Notes under the pieces: generated by a model
What the model saw: the letters and a program-made list of their open reading frames with translations, nothing else
Told to the model about the DNA's origin: nothing
The model's database searches: none
Origin: Thiobacillus sp.
GTDB taxonomy: Bacteria; Pseudomonadota; Gammaproteobacteria; Burkholderiales; Thiobacillaceae
Direction: 5' to 3'
Assembly (NCBI RefSeq): GCF_024708915.1
Contig: NZ_JANJXQ010000088.1
Span: 1-8,546, forward strand
DNA: 8,546 bases
Translations under genes and position numbers: made by a program
In this document: piece by piece, positions 1 to 6,891 of the stretch
How positions within the stretch are numbered: the stretch's first letter is position 1
Layout: each line of letters opens with the position of its first letter

Positions 1-848
1 GATTCGGCCAGGTCCGCGGTCACCTCCTGGATCACCACGCCGAGCCAGCCGCGCGACACCTTGCCGCTGCTTTTCAGCTGCTCCACCACTTCCATCGCCA
101 CATCGATCGGAATCGCGAACGAGACCCCCTGGTAGCCGCCGCTACGGCTGTAAATCTGCGAATTGATGCCGACCACTTCGCCCTTCATGTTGAACAGCGG
201 CCCGCCCGAATTGCCGGGATTGATCGGCACATCGGTCTGGATGTAGGGCACGTAGCTTTCCGACGGCAGCGAACGCCCCTTGGCGGAGACGATGCCCGCG
301 GTGACCGAGTTTTCGAAGCCGAACGGCGAACCGATCGCCGCCACCGCTTCGCCGACGCGCAGCCGGGTGGGATCGCCCAGCTTGACGGCAGGCAGGCTGT
401 TGGCGGTGATCTTGATGACGGCCACATCGGTGCGGGTGTCGGCCCCCACCACCTTGGCGGTGAACTTGCGCTTGTCGATCAGCTTGACCACGACCTCGTC
501 TGCGCCTCTGACCACGTGCGCGTTGGTCAGAATGTAGCCATCGCTGCTGACGATGAAACCGGAGCCCTCGCCGCGCGCGGGGATTTCCTGCATCGGGCCG
601 CCCTGCCCCCCCTGGCCACCCGGCCCGCCGGGGAAGAAGCGGCGGAAAAACTCCTGCATGTCCTCTTCGTCGGGAATCGCGAACGGCAGTCCCTCCGGTC
701 CGCGCTTCACCAGCTTGGTCGTGCTGATGTTGACCACTGCCGGCCCCTGCTTTTCAACCAGATCGGCCACGTCCATCACGTCTTTTGCCTGCGCCGGTGC
801 CGACAGGGCAAACACCAGCGCGGTCGCTGCCCAAGCTGTTCTCATCAT
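1..848 (-). CDS. mucD: DegP/MucD-family periplasmic serine protease, N-terminal part (cut by window edge)
   Basis: Trypsin-like HtrA (Do/DegP) protease that degrades or refolds damaged envelope proteins in the periplasm; MucD is a known negative modulator of the AlgU/sigma-E response. The 282 codons visible begin with a signal peptide (residues 1-21, cleavage likely after the AQA motif). A Gly/Gln/Pro-rich loop follows (about 73-86), then the protease domain. The catalytic triad is intact: His111 in TNAHVV, Asp141 in TDVAVI and Ser214 in GNSGGP. The first PDZ domain is just starting (RGWLGV, about residue 266) when the window ends, so one or two PDZ domains are missing from view. The start is ATG at 848 or the next codon, ATG at 845; AAAGGA lies upstream of both. 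The 848 start overlaps the rseC stop as ATGA, which suggests coupled translation. Family is certain; mucD rather than degP/degQ is inferred from position as last gene of the rpoE operon. Confidence 0.93.
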   Translation of the reverse strand, partial: MMRTAWAATALVFALSAPAQAKDVMDVADLVEKQGPAVVNISTTKLVKRGPEGLPFAIPDEEDMQEFFRRFFPGGPGGQGGQGGPMQEIPARGEGSGFIVSSDGYILTNAHVVRGADEVVVKLIDKRKFTAKVVGADTRTDVAVIKITANSLPAVKLGDPTRLRVGEAVAAIGSPFGFENSVTAGIVSAKGRSLPSESYVPYIQTDVPINPGNSGGPLFNMKGEVVGINSQIYSRSGGYQGVSFAIPIDVAMEVVEQLKSSGKVSRGWLGVVIQEVTADLAE

Positions 849-1285
849 GGCTGTCCTTTCATCATGCGAAACCTGAAATCGTCTTCACGTCTGAGCACGA
901 CCGGGCGGGCCGCCCGGCCACCTCGCGCAGCCAGCCAGCCGGCCATCCCGCCGAGCAGCATGCCGGCGAGCGCGGAACCGTCGCCGGGCCGTATTGCCTG
1001 CGCCAGCAGTGCGCCCGCCAGCATCAGCCCCAATGGCAGCCCGTAGGCACGCAATGCGCTCCTGAGCACGCTGCCACGGGCAATGCCGACCACGACACGG
1101 TCGCCCGGCGCCAGCGACAAATCGCAGTCGACCAGGAAATGCCGTGGTTTGCGCTGGAACAGTTCGGCAATGCGGCGCGACGAGCACCCCTGCCCGCCGC
1201 AGGTGCCGCAGCCCGAGGGTTCAACCGCCTGCACCCAGATGCCGTCCGATGCGGTTTTGACGACTTCGGCAGTTTGTTCCAGCAT
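845..1285 (-). CDS. rseC: RseC/MucC family inner-membrane protein
   Basis: A 146-residue protein of the RseC/MucC family, whose members sit in sigma-E operons and, in enterobacteria, also belong to the SoxR-reducing system. The N-terminal cytoplasmic part carries the family Cys cluster, C26-x2-C29-x4-C34 in a Gly-rich stretch, with a further C54 (VDCDLSLAPGD region). Two hydrophobic helices follow (about 74-98 and 105-121), then a short basic tail (RRAARPVVLRR-like, ending near FRFRMMKGQP). This layout of Cys-rich domain plus two membrane helices is the family norm and the length is usual. The start ATG at 1285 is preceded by AAGGAAG about 11 bases upstream, inside the last rseB codons and spacer. 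The gap to rseB is 8 bp and the stop overlaps mucD by 4 bp. The exact molecular role of RseC in sigma-E signalling is unsettled; a redox or Fe-S function for the Cys cluster is family knowledge, not shown here. Confidence 0.9.
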   Translation of the reverse strand: MLEQTAEVVKTASDGIWVQAVEPSGCGTCGGQGCSSRRIAELFQRKPRHFLVDCDLSLAPGDRVVVGIARGSVLRSALRAYGLPLGLMLAGALLAQAIRPGDGSALAGMLLGGMAGWLAARGGRAARPVVLRREDDFRFRMMKGQP

Positions 1286-1293
1286 GGCGGCGC

Positions 1294-2250
1294 CTACTTC
1301 CTTTTCACCGAGTTGCCCGTTTCGATCAATGCCGTGCTCGGCACTTCGCCCAGGGTCGTCACGCTATAGCCGTCGACCTCGCGCGCATAGACCCCGATCG
1401 CGCCTTCGGCCGACAGACCCTGCAGGCGCTGCGCCTGGGGATCGGCAGGCTCGACGAACATCGACAGCACGCTGAGGCCATCCGAAAACACCAGATGGGT
1501 GACCGGCGCCGGTTTGCCCGGCAGTTCGCGCACTGCCTCCTGCACCCGCTCGAATCCCGGCGGCGGCGTCACGTTCCAGGCCACCGCGGCCGGTTTGTCG
1601 AGGCTGGCTTTCTGGATGCGCTTGCCTGCCATGTCATTGCGGAACAATTGGGCGTTAGGTGCCTTGCCGATCTGGATTTCGGAAAAAACGAACATCGACA
1701 CCACGCTGCCATTGCCGTTGACTATGCGCGACTTGAGCGGCAATCCGGTCTGCTTGTCCAGCCACAGCGTGTAGGCATAGCGATAGCCGTCGCGCGGCTC
1801 CAGCGTCACCACCTGGCAGGGACGCCCCGCCACGCGCTCGGTTCCGGCAAGCACCGCCTCGTAGTAATCGAGCAGGCTGGCCGGCTGGGCAGGCAGCAAG
1901 GCCGGGAAGAAACGGCGCGGGGCATTGCGTTCCAGCCGCACGCTCTTGCCGTCCGGCAAATGGCAGTAGACGTCGTTGTTGATGCGCAGAAACTGGCGCG
2001 GCGTACCGTCCATGACTTCGATTTTTTCCAGTTCGCCCGTCGCATCGGTGCGGTGCAGCACACGCAACACCTCGACGTGTTCGCCATGGTGATACACATA
2101 GACGCCACTGTAATTCTGCTGCTTGGCCGCGGCGGCGGCACGGTTGAGCCAATCGAGCGCGGCGTCCGCCCGCCCCGCCCCGGAAAACGCCATCAGTGCG
2201 GCAAAGCCCAGAATCCACCAGCTTTGCCGCCAAACCAGCAGCGTCCGCAT
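1294..2250 (-). CDS. rseB: Periplasmic sigma-E regulator RseB/MucB
   Basis: RseB/MucB binds the periplasmic part of the anti-sigma factor RseA and protects it from site-1 proteolysis; in studied species mislocalised lipopolysaccharide or lipoprotein signals release it. The 318-residue product equals the E. coli length. A signal peptide covers residues 1-30 (basic start, hydrophobic WWILGFAALMAF, ADA cleavage site). The large N-terminal LolA-like domain runs about 31-215, with the typical NYSGVYVYHHG opening, the LDYYEAVLAG segment and the two Cys C96 and C145. The smaller C-terminal domain (about 225-318) contains THLVFSDGLSVLSMFVEP. I chose ATG at 2250 because the signal peptide starts there and the codon overlaps the rseA stop as TGATG. 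A longer in-frame extension to 2511 runs antisense-like through rseA in a low-complexity Gly/Arg translation and is not real. Confidence 0.95.
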   Translation of the reverse strand: MRTLLVWRQSWWILGFAALMAFSGAGRADAALDWLNRAAAAAKQQNYSGVYVYHHGEHVEVLRVLHRTDATGELEKIEVMDGTPRQFLRINNDVYCHLPDGKSVRLERNAPRRFFPALLPAQPASLLDYYEAVLAGTERVAGRPCQVVTLEPRDGYRYAYTLWLDKQTGLPLKSRIVNGNGSVVSMFVFSEIQIGKAPNAQLFRNDMAGKRIQKASLDKPAAVAWNVTPPPGFERVQEAVRELPGKPAPVTHLVFSDGLSVLSMFVEPADPQAQRLQGLSAEGAIGVYAREVDGYSVTTLGEVPSTALIETGNSVKRK

Positions 2251-2792
2251 CAGCGCGGCTCCACCACAACCGCCACCGTGCGCTGGTAGGGCGACGCCAC
2301 CGCCATCGGGGCGAATTCCTGATGCGCGACGAGATAGGGGGCCAGACGGGCATCGTCGCGCGCCGCAACCGGTTCCTGTGCAGCGTGCTGGAAAGCGGGC
2401 GCCGCCGCCATCGGTGCGGTGGCCGGCGCCTGCGACATCAATCCGGTCAGCGAAATTGCACCCCATACGGCAAGCGAGGCAAACGACGCCACCGCCACCC
2501 GTTGCGGCCACACGCTGCGGCGCGGCGCGAGCACGGTCGGTTCGGCCGCCAGCTGCGTTGAGAAGCGCGCCATGAAATCGTCCTGAACCGGCATCACACC
2601 GCGCATCAGGTCGCCGATCAAATGGTATTCGGACCAGTTTTTTCGCAAGGCATCGTCGCGTTTCAAGGCTGCGATGCAGGCCTCGGTTTCAGTGCGCGCC
2701 GCCTCGCCGTCGAGCGCGGCGGACAACAGCAGCGGCATATCGTCGGTCGGCTCGGCCTGGGAGGGGATGTCTGGTTTGCGAAGTGCTGACAT
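2250..2792 (-). CDS. rseA: Anti-sigma-E factor RseA (MucA-like)
   Basis: Single-pass inner-membrane anti-sigma factor that holds RpoE inactive until regulated proteolysis (DegS/AlgW then RseP in model species) frees it. In the 180-residue product the cytoplasmic sigma-binding domain spans about 18-85, with the family pattern LLSAALDGE, then CIAALKRDD and [14 protein letters not shown] Pro/Arg segment precedes one membrane helix (about 99-119). The remaining 60 or so residues are periplasmic, Ala/Pro-rich at first and ending with a conserved-looking PYLVAHQEF and [10 protein letters not shown], probably the RseB contact region. No zinc-binding HxxxCxxC motif is seen, as expected for RseA rather than ZAS anti-sigmas. 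ATG at 2792 is preferred over GTG at 2801 because a strong ribosome site (AAAAGGTGG) lies 5 bases upstream, and the GTG is part of that site. The gap to rpoE is 2 bp. Confidence 0.93.
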   Translation of the reverse strand: MSALRKPDIPSQAEPTDDMPLLLSAALDGEAARTETEACIAALKRDDALRKNWSEYHLIGDLMRGVMPVQDDFMARFSTQLAAEPTVLAPRRSVWPQRVAVASFASLAVWGAISLTGLMSQAPATAPMAAAPAFQHAAQEPVAARDDARLAPYLVAHQEFAPMAVASPYQRTVAVVVEPR

Positions 2793-2794
2793 GG

Positions 2795-3391
2795 TTACCA
2801 CCTTTTATCCTGACTGGTGCCCAGCATCGGGCGTATTTTTTCGGCAATGGCCTCGCGCGCCCGGAAAATCCGTGAGCGCACCGTACCGATCGGACATTCC
2901 ATCATCTGCGCGATTTCCTCGTAGCTCATGCCTTCGATTTCGCGCAGCGTGATGGCTGTCCGCAATTCCTCGGGCAGCGCATCGACCGCCTCATTGACTG
3001 CTTTGGCGATCTGTTTGGTCTGGAGTTCCGCGTCCGGCGTCGCGATGTCGCGCAACAAATCGCCATCTTCGTAGTTCTCCGCATCTTCGGCCAGCACATC
3101 GCTCGACACCGGCTGGCGTTTGTGCGCCACCAGATAGTTCTTGGCGGTGTTCACGGCGATGCGATACAGCCAGGTGTAAAAGGCACTCTCGCCGCGAAAG
3201 CCCGGCAGCGCGCGGTAGGCCTTGATAAAGGCCTCCTGCGTAATGTCTTCCACCTCGGCCGCATCGCGCACCATGCGCGACAACAACCGCCCGAGCTTGC
3301 GGTGATACTTCATCACCAATAGCTCGAAAGCGCGCTTGTCGCCCTGCTGGGCGCGTTCGACCAGCACCTGATCCAGTTCGCGGTCCGACAT
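2795..3391 (-). CDS. rpoE: RNA polymerase sigma-E factor (RpoE/AlgU group)
   Basis: ECF-group sigma factor directing envelope-stress transcription. In the 198-residue product, region 2 spans about 20-90 and includes the family block [18 protein letters not shown] followed by [23 protein letters not shown]. Region 4 spans about 139-185, with [24 protein letters not shown] and the helix-turn-helix [15 protein letters not shown] linker rich in Asp/Glu (101-121) joins them. The length fits RpoE/AlgU proteins (about 190-200). ATG at 3391 is chosen because [25 protein letters not shown] is the standard family N-terminus (quoted from residue 1 on); an AGGGAG ribosome site sits only 2 bases upstream, which is rather close. 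An in-frame ATG at 3478 would add 29 residues but overlaps the candidate sigma-E promoter and has no family support. First gene of the operon with rseA, rseB, rseC and mucD. Confidence 0.97.
   Translation of the reverse strand: MSDRELDQVLVERAQQGDKRAFELLVMKYHRKLGRLLSRMVRDAAEVEDITQEAFIKAYRALPGFRGESAFYTWLYRIAVNTAKNYLVAHKRQPVSSDVLAEDAENYEDGDLLRDIATPDAELQTKQIAKAVNEAVDALPEELRTAITLREIEGMSYEEIAQMMECPIGTVRSRIFRAREAIAEKIRPMLGTSQDKRW
2798..2806 (-). promoter_or_regulatory. Ribosome binding site deciding the rseA start
   Basis: On the minus strand AAAAGGTGG ends 5 bases before ATG at 2792 and matches AAGGAGG at six of seven positions. It lies within the last rpoE codons, so rseA initiation is likely coupled to termination of rpoE translation, which would help keep sigma and anti-sigma in balance. 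It makes GTG at 2801 (inside this site) an unlikely start. Confidence 0.75.
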
Positions 3392-3449
3392 ATCTCCCTG
3401 CTGCTTTTTGATTATGTTGAAAGTATACGTGACCGCATCTTCTGGCGAG

Positions 3450-3477
3450 TGTGAGCCGGCCACGACAAAAAAGTTCA
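3450..3477 (-). promoter_or_regulatory. Candidate sigma-E-dependent promoter of the rpoE operon
   Basis: Reading the minus strand, TGAACTT (3477-3471) is followed after exactly 16 bases by TCACA (3454-3450). The sigma-E/AlgU consensus is GGAACTT, 16-17 bases, TCTGA or TCAAA-like, so the -35 matches at six of seven positions and the spacing is right. Transcription would begin near 3443, giving a leader of roughly 50 bases before rpoE. Autoregulation is typical of this operon. A separate vegetative-type TATACT occurs at 3427-3422 without a convincing -35. No transcript data are available here; this is a motif call. Confidence 0.6.
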
Positions 3478-3512
3478 CCCCAGACCAAGGTTATTCGGGC
3501 AGCGCCCAGGCC

Positions 3513-3521
3513 TGTTATCAT
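3513..3521 (+). promoter_or_regulatory. Possible extended -10 promoter for nadB
   Basis: TGTTATCAT fits the extended -10 form TG-N-TATAAT at all but one position of the hexamer. Transcription would start near 3528, only about 5 bases before the nadB ATG, and no Shine-Dalgarno sequence is visible before that ATG, so nadB could be translated from a very short leader. No good -35 is seen. It could be a chance match. Confidence 0.3.
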
Positions 3522-3532
3522 CCGGCGACACC

Positions 3533-5158
3533 ATGCACCACTATGACGTCCTCATCCTCGGCAGCGGCCTCGCCGCGCTGACCACCGCGCTCAAGCTGGC
3601 CGACCGGCGCCGCGTCGCCATTGTCACCAAACGCCAGATGACCGACGGCGCCAGCGACTGGGCGCAGGGCGGTATTGCCGCCGCAGTCGACAGCGGCGAC
3701 TCGATCGAAGCGCACGTCCACGACACCCTGGTCGCCGGCGCCGGCCTGTGCGACGAAGCGGTCACCCGCATGGTGGCGAGCCAGGCAAGCGAAATGATCG
3801 CCTGGCTGACCGCCAACGGTGTCGCCTTCACCGCCGACCCGCAGGCTGCCGGCGGCCTGCACCTGGCGCGCGAAGGCGGCCATTCCAAACGCCGCGTGGT
3901 GCACGCGGCCGACGCTACCGGGCATGCGGTGCAGACCAGCCTGCTCGACCGCGTGCGCGCGCACCCCAATATCGACACCTTCGAGCAGCACGTCGCCATC
4001 GACCTCATCACCGGCAAGCGCGCCGGCGGGGAGGAGCGGCAGATCCACGGCGCCTATGCGCTGAACAAGGGCAGCGGCGAGGTCGAGACCTTCGCCGCCG
4101 GCCACACCGTGCTGGCCACCGGCGGCGCCGGCAAGGTCTACCTCTACACCACCAACCCGGATACCGCGACCGGCGACGGCATCGCGATGGCCTGGCGCGC
4201 AGGCTGCCGCGTCGCCAACCTGGAATTCGTGCAGTTCCACCCCACCTGCCTGTATCACCCGCACGCCAAATCCTTCCTCATCAGCGAGGCGGTGCGCGGC
4301 GAAGGCGGGTATTTGCTGCTGCCCGACGGCAGCCGCTTCATGCAATACCACGACGAGCGCGCCGAACTCGCGCCGCGCGACGTGGTGGCGCGCGCAATCG
4401 ACTTCGAGATGAAAAAGCGCGGCATCGACTGCGTCTATCTCGACATCAGCCACAAGCCGGCCGACTTCGTGCGCGAACATTTCCCGACGATCTACCGTCG
4501 CTGCCTGGAACTCGGCATCGACATCACGCGCCAGCCTATCCCGGTGGTGCCCGCCGCGCATTACACCTGCGGCGGCGTCGTCACCGACATGGACGCGCGC
4601 ACCGACCTGTGCAACCTGCACGCGGTGGGCGAAGTCACCTTTACTGGACTGCACGGCGCCAACCGGCTGGCATCGAATTCGCTGCTCGAATGCCTGGTGT
4701 TCGGCCACGCCGCCGCCGCCGACATTCTGGCCACTCCGCCCGCCCCGCCGCTCGACCTGCCGCCGTGGGACGCCTCGCGCGTCACCGATGCGGACGAAGA
4801 AGTGGTGATCTCGCACAACTGGGACGAGCTGCGCCGCTTCATGTGGGACTATGTCGGCATCGTGCGCACCAACAAACGGCTCACGCGGGCGGCGCACCGC
4901 ATCCGCCTGCTGCGCGCCGAAATCGACGAGTTCTACCGCAATTTCCGCGTCAGCAACGACCTCATCGAACTGCGCAACCTGGTGCAAAGCGCCGACCTCA
5001 TCGTCCGCTGCGCGCAACTGCGGCAGGAAAGCCGCGGCCTGCACTACAGCCGCGACTACCCCGAGATACTGCCGGTCGCCGGCAATACCGTACTCAACCC
5101 GCGTCCGGGGACGATGTGTCCGAGCGTATGCGGCGTGTCCAGCGAAGCGATACCCTGA
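3533..5158 (+). CDS. nadB: L-aspartate oxidase NadB
   Basis: FAD enzyme that oxidises L-aspartate to iminoaspartate, which NadA condenses with dihydroxyacetone phosphate to quinolinate for de novo NAD synthesis; cytoplasmic. The 541-residue product has the N-terminal dinucleotide fold ([15 protein letters not shown], residues 6-20) and the [15 protein letters not shown] block. [13 protein letters not shown] lies at 113-125, ATGGAG at 195-200 and the active-site motifs are in order: FHPT with His236, PRDVVARA with Arg282, HYTCGGV with His343 and [12 protein letters not shown] with Arg378. A C-terminal helical domain ends in [13 protein letters not shown], the usual family ending. Beyond that, a tail carrying CPSVC (residues 529-533) goes further than I expect. 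The start ATG at 3533 gives the standard [12 protein letters not shown] opening but lacks an obvious ribosome site. nadB lies divergent to rpoE, an arrangement also found in E. coli, and its 3' end overlaps ygfX tail-to-tail by 65 bp. Confidence 0.97.
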   Translation: MHHYDVLILGSGLAALTTALKLADRRRVAIVTKRQMTDGASDWAQGGIAAAVDSGDSIEAHVHDTLVAGAGLCDEAVTRMVASQASEMIAWLTANGVAFTADPQAAGGLHLAREGGHSKRRVVHAADATGHAVQTSLLDRVRAHPNIDTFEQHVAIDLITGKRAGGEERQIHGAYALNKGSGEVETFAAGHTVLATGGAGKVYLYTTNPDTATGDGIAMAWRAGCRVANLEFVQFHPTCLYHPHAKSFLISEAVRGEGGYLLLPDGSRFMQYHDERAELAPRDVVARAIDFEMKKRGIDCVYLDISHKPADFVREHFPTIYRRCLELGIDITRQPIPVVPAAHYTCGGVVTDMDARTDLCNLHAVGEVTFTGLHGANRLASNSLLECLVFGHAAAADILATPPAPPLDLPPWDASRVTDADEEVVISHNWDELRRFMWDYVGIVRTNKRLTRAAHRIRLLRAEIDEFYRNFRVSNDLIELRNLVQSADLIVRCAQLRQESRGLHYSRDYPEILPVAGNTVLNPRPGTMCPSVCGVSSEAIP

Positions 5159-5525
5159 GTCGGCGCATGTCGTCGGCGTCCGCGCTGTCGGACAACAAGG
5201 CCAGGCTACGCACACGCTTGTCCGCAACGCGATAACGCAGCACGATCAGCGCAGGCGAAACCAGGCTGTCGCCCAGCACCTCGACATCGCGCCACTCGCC
5301 CGCATCATCCAGGCATTGCAGCCGGCCGTCCGCCGCTACGCGCAATGCTTCCGTACGACGCGCCTGCCGCCAGCCCCACACACCCAGACCGATCGCGGCC
5401 GCACCGAGTGCCAGCCGGATCGCTCCCGGCATGGCTGCGAGATGAATGGCGACCAGTGCGAGCACCGTCATGCCCAGCAGCAACAGCCCCAACCGGCGCG
5501 AGGGTTTGAGTTCAATCCCGCGCAT
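5094..5525 (-). CDS. ygfX: YgfX-like small membrane protein
   Basis: A 143-residue protein resembling YgfX (CptA), a small inner-membrane protein which in E. coli is encoded next to sdhE and was reported as the toxin half of a toxin-antitoxin pair; that role is disputed and should not be assumed here. Visible features are a basic start ([11 protein letters not shown]), two hydrophobic helices (about 12-30 and 35-51), and a cytoplasmic C-terminal domain with [20 protein letters not shown] and the family ending [21 protein letters not shown] basic, Ser-rich tail of 14 residues follows. ATG at 5525 is preferred; an upstream GTG at 5537 would add only four residues, and no clear ribosome site marks either. 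It is divergent from ygfZ over 40 bp, as in E. coli, but no sdhE lies between. Its last 21 or so codons are antisense to the end of nadB. Confidence 0.8.
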   Translation of the reverse strand: MRGIELKPSRRLGLLLLGMTVLALVAIHLAAMPGAIRLALGAAAIGLGVWGWRQARRTEALRVAADGRLQCLDDAGEWRDVEVLGDSLVSPALIVLRYRVADKRVRSLALLSDSADADDMRRLRVSLRWTRRIRSDTSSPDAG

Positions 5526-5529
5526 CAGC

Positions 5530-5537
5530 GTGTACAC
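5530..5537. promoter_or_regulatory. Palindrome GTGTACAC in the ygfX/ygfZ divergent spacer
   Basis: A perfect 8-base palindrome lies in the 40-bp spacer, 5 bases from the ygfX ATG. On the plus strand it overlaps TACACT (5533-5538), a possible -10 for ygfZ with TTCAAT (5511-5516) 16 bases upstream as a weak -35. It may be a promoter element, a small operator or chance; the motif alone cannot decide. Confidence 0.3.
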
Positions 5538-5565
5538 TTTTGGGCTTCATCGCATCCCCCTTTGA

Positions 5566-6603
5566 ATGGAACGTATCGTGATCGATTCCTGGAAGAACTT
5601 TCTGCAATCCCAAGGCGCAGCAATCGAAGACGGCACCGTGCTGCACTATGGCGACGCTGCCGCCGAGCGCTCCGCCACGGACGGCACCATTGTGGCGGAT
5701 TTATCGCAGCTCGGCGTGATCGCCTTCCGCGGAGACGACACCGCCACCTTTTTGCAGGGCCAGCTTACCAACGACGTGCGCGCCCTTCACGCCGACGGCG
5801 CGCAGTGGAACGGCTACTGCAGCCCCAAGGGGCGCCTGCTCGGCAATTTCCTGATGTGGCGGCAGGGCGAGGATTACTGCCTGCAGCTGTCCGGCGACAT
5901 CGCCGCCGGCGTACTGAAGCGCTTATCCATGTTCATCATGCGCGCCAAAGTGCAGGCGCGTGACGCCAGCGATGAAACCGTACGGCTGGTGGTGGCCGGC
6001 AAACAGGCGCAGACAGCCGTGGCCGCAGCGATGGGCGCCGTCCCCGAGGCCGCGATGCACACCCGCGCCGGCGACGCCGGACAGGCGATCCGCCTCGGCG
6101 ACGATAAATTTGTCCTGTCGCTTGCGCCCGAGCGCGCCGTTGCCGTGTGGCAGATTCTGCGTGAGTCGGCCACCCCGGTCGGCGCGCCGGTATGGGACTG
6201 GTTGCGACTCAACGCGGGCATTCCGATGATCGTCGCTGCCACCCAGGAGCAGTTCGTGCCGCAGATGGTCAATCTTGAAGCCATCGGCGGCGTGAGCTTT
6301 CAGAAAGGCTGCTATCCGGGCCAGGAAATTGTCGCCCGCAGCCAGTACCTGGGAAAACTCAAGCGCCGCATGTTCCTTGCGCATGTCGATGCCGAAGCCG
6401 CCGCGGGCGACAGTTTGTACAGCGCCGACATCGAGGGCCAGACTACCGGCACCGTGGTCAACGCCGCCCCGGCACCGGCCGGCGGCTTTGATGTGCTGGC
6501 CGTGGCACAGGTCGAGAGTGCAACCATGCACACGCTGCACCTGAAAGCGGCCGACGGCGCCGTGCTGCAGCTGAAACCGCTGCCCTACGCGCTACCCGAA
6601 TAG
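5566..6603 (+). CDS. ygfZ: Folate-binding Fe-S maintenance protein YgfZ
   Basis: YgfZ/IBA57 family protein, related to the GcvT aminomethyltransferase fold, which uses tetrahydrofolate and supports assembly or repair of certain Fe-S enzymes (including the methylthiotransferase MiaB in E. coli). The 345-residue product shows the N-terminal FRGDDTATFLQGQLTNDV and YCSPKGRLLGNFL blocks (about 55-96) and the C-terminal GVSFQKGCYPGQEIVARSQY segment. The family signature KGCYxGQE is at 247-254 with the essential-type Cys249. Length is normal. It starts at ATG 5566; there is no strong ribosome site before it. GTG at 5578 with GGAA seven or eight bases upstream is a possible alternative that would drop four residues. 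It is divergent from ygfX and directly followed by a DUF4936 gene, likely in one transcript. Confidence 0.93.
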   Translation: MERIVIDSWKNFLQSQGAAIEDGTVLHYGDAAAERSATDGTIVADLSQLGVIAFRGDDTATFLQGQLTNDVRALHADGAQWNGYCSPKGRLLGNFLMWRQGEDYCLQLSGDIAAGVLKRLSMFIMRAKVQARDASDETVRLVVAGKQAQTAVAAAMGAVPEAAMHTRAGDAGQAIRLGDDKFVLSLAPERAVAVWQILRESATPVGAPVWDWLRLNAGIPMIVAATQEQFVPQMVNLEAIGGVSFQKGCYPGQEIVARSQYLGKLKRRMFLAHVDAEAAAGDSLYSADIEGQTTGTVVNAAPAPAGGFDVLAVAQVESATMHTLHLKAADGAVLQLKPLPYALPE

Positions 6604-6891
6604 GTGAGGAACGCTTACGTCTATTACCGCATCGACCCCGCGCAAGCCGACCTGGCCGCTGCGCGGATCGATGCATTGCTGGACGCGATGGCCGTGCATT
6701 GCAGCCGCCCGCCACGGCGGCTGCCCCGCTGCGACGACACATCGACGTGGATGGAGGTTTACGAAGGGATTGCCGACTTTGCGGCGTTTGTCGAGGCCCT
6801 GAATACAGCGACCCCGTCCTTCGACTGCGCTGCGTTCACCCGCGGCGAACGCCATCTGGAATGTTTTTCTGCACCCGGCCCGGCGCCATAA
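6604..6891 (+). CDS. DUF4936 family protein
   Basis: A 95-residue protein of the uncharacterised DUF4936 family, recognised from AYVYYRIDPAQ at residues 4-14, RCDDTSTWMEVYEGIADFAAFVEAL in the middle (about 42-66) and the ending RHLECF. No signal peptide, membrane helix or known catalytic motif is seen; the protein looks small, soluble and cytoplasmic, perhaps a ferredoxin-like alpha/beta fold. The start is GTG at 6604, the base after the ygfZ TAG stop, giving TAGGTG. No separate ribosome site is evident, so it is probably translated by ribosomes finishing ygfZ. The first downstream in-frame ATG (6688) would remove the conserved N-terminus. The fixed position behind ygfZ suggests, but does not show, a link to YgfZ function. 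The family name is given from memory of its pattern. Confidence 0.8.
   Translation: MRNAYVYYRIDPAQADLAAARIDALLDAMAVHCSRPPRRLPRCDDTSTWMEVYEGIADFAAFVEALNTATPSFDCAAFTRGERHLECFSAPGPAP

Noticed and set aside
1495..2289. 264-codon plus-strand frame opposite rseB
   Set aside because: Lies antisense to a well-supported rseB, has no ribosome site and is rich in Arg/His/Gln as expected of a shadow frame.
2251..2511. 87-residue N-terminal extension of rseB
   Set aside because: It runs through rseA in another frame, has low-complexity Gly/Arg composition, and the signal peptide starts at the downstream ATG.
3392..3478. 29-residue N-terminal extension of rpoE
   Set aside because: No family support; it covers the candidate sigma-E promoter and the standard RpoE N-terminus starts at 3391.
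3518..5227. 569-codon open frame antisense to nadB
   Set aside because: It mirrors the codon phase of nadB in GC-rich DNA; the translation has no recognisable domain, while the sense strand encodes a full NadB with all active-site motifs.
3748..5235. 495-codon plus-strand frame inside nadB
   Set aside because: Arg/Pro/Ala/His-rich shadow translation with no family features; out of frame with a clearly real gene.
5094..5525. YgfX as half of a toxin-antitoxin system
   Set aside because: The proposed antitoxin partner gene (sdhE) is not adjacent, and the toxin role of the family is disputed; sequence alone gives no support.
5595..5600. GAACTT within ygfZ as a second sigma-E promoter
   Set aside because: No TCNNA-like -10 occurs 16 or 17 bases downstream; it lies inside the coding sequence.
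6604..6891. DUF4936 gene as a decayed or truncated fragment
   Set aside because: The frame is intact from start to stop, the N-terminal and C-terminal family blocks are both present, and a terminator follows directly.
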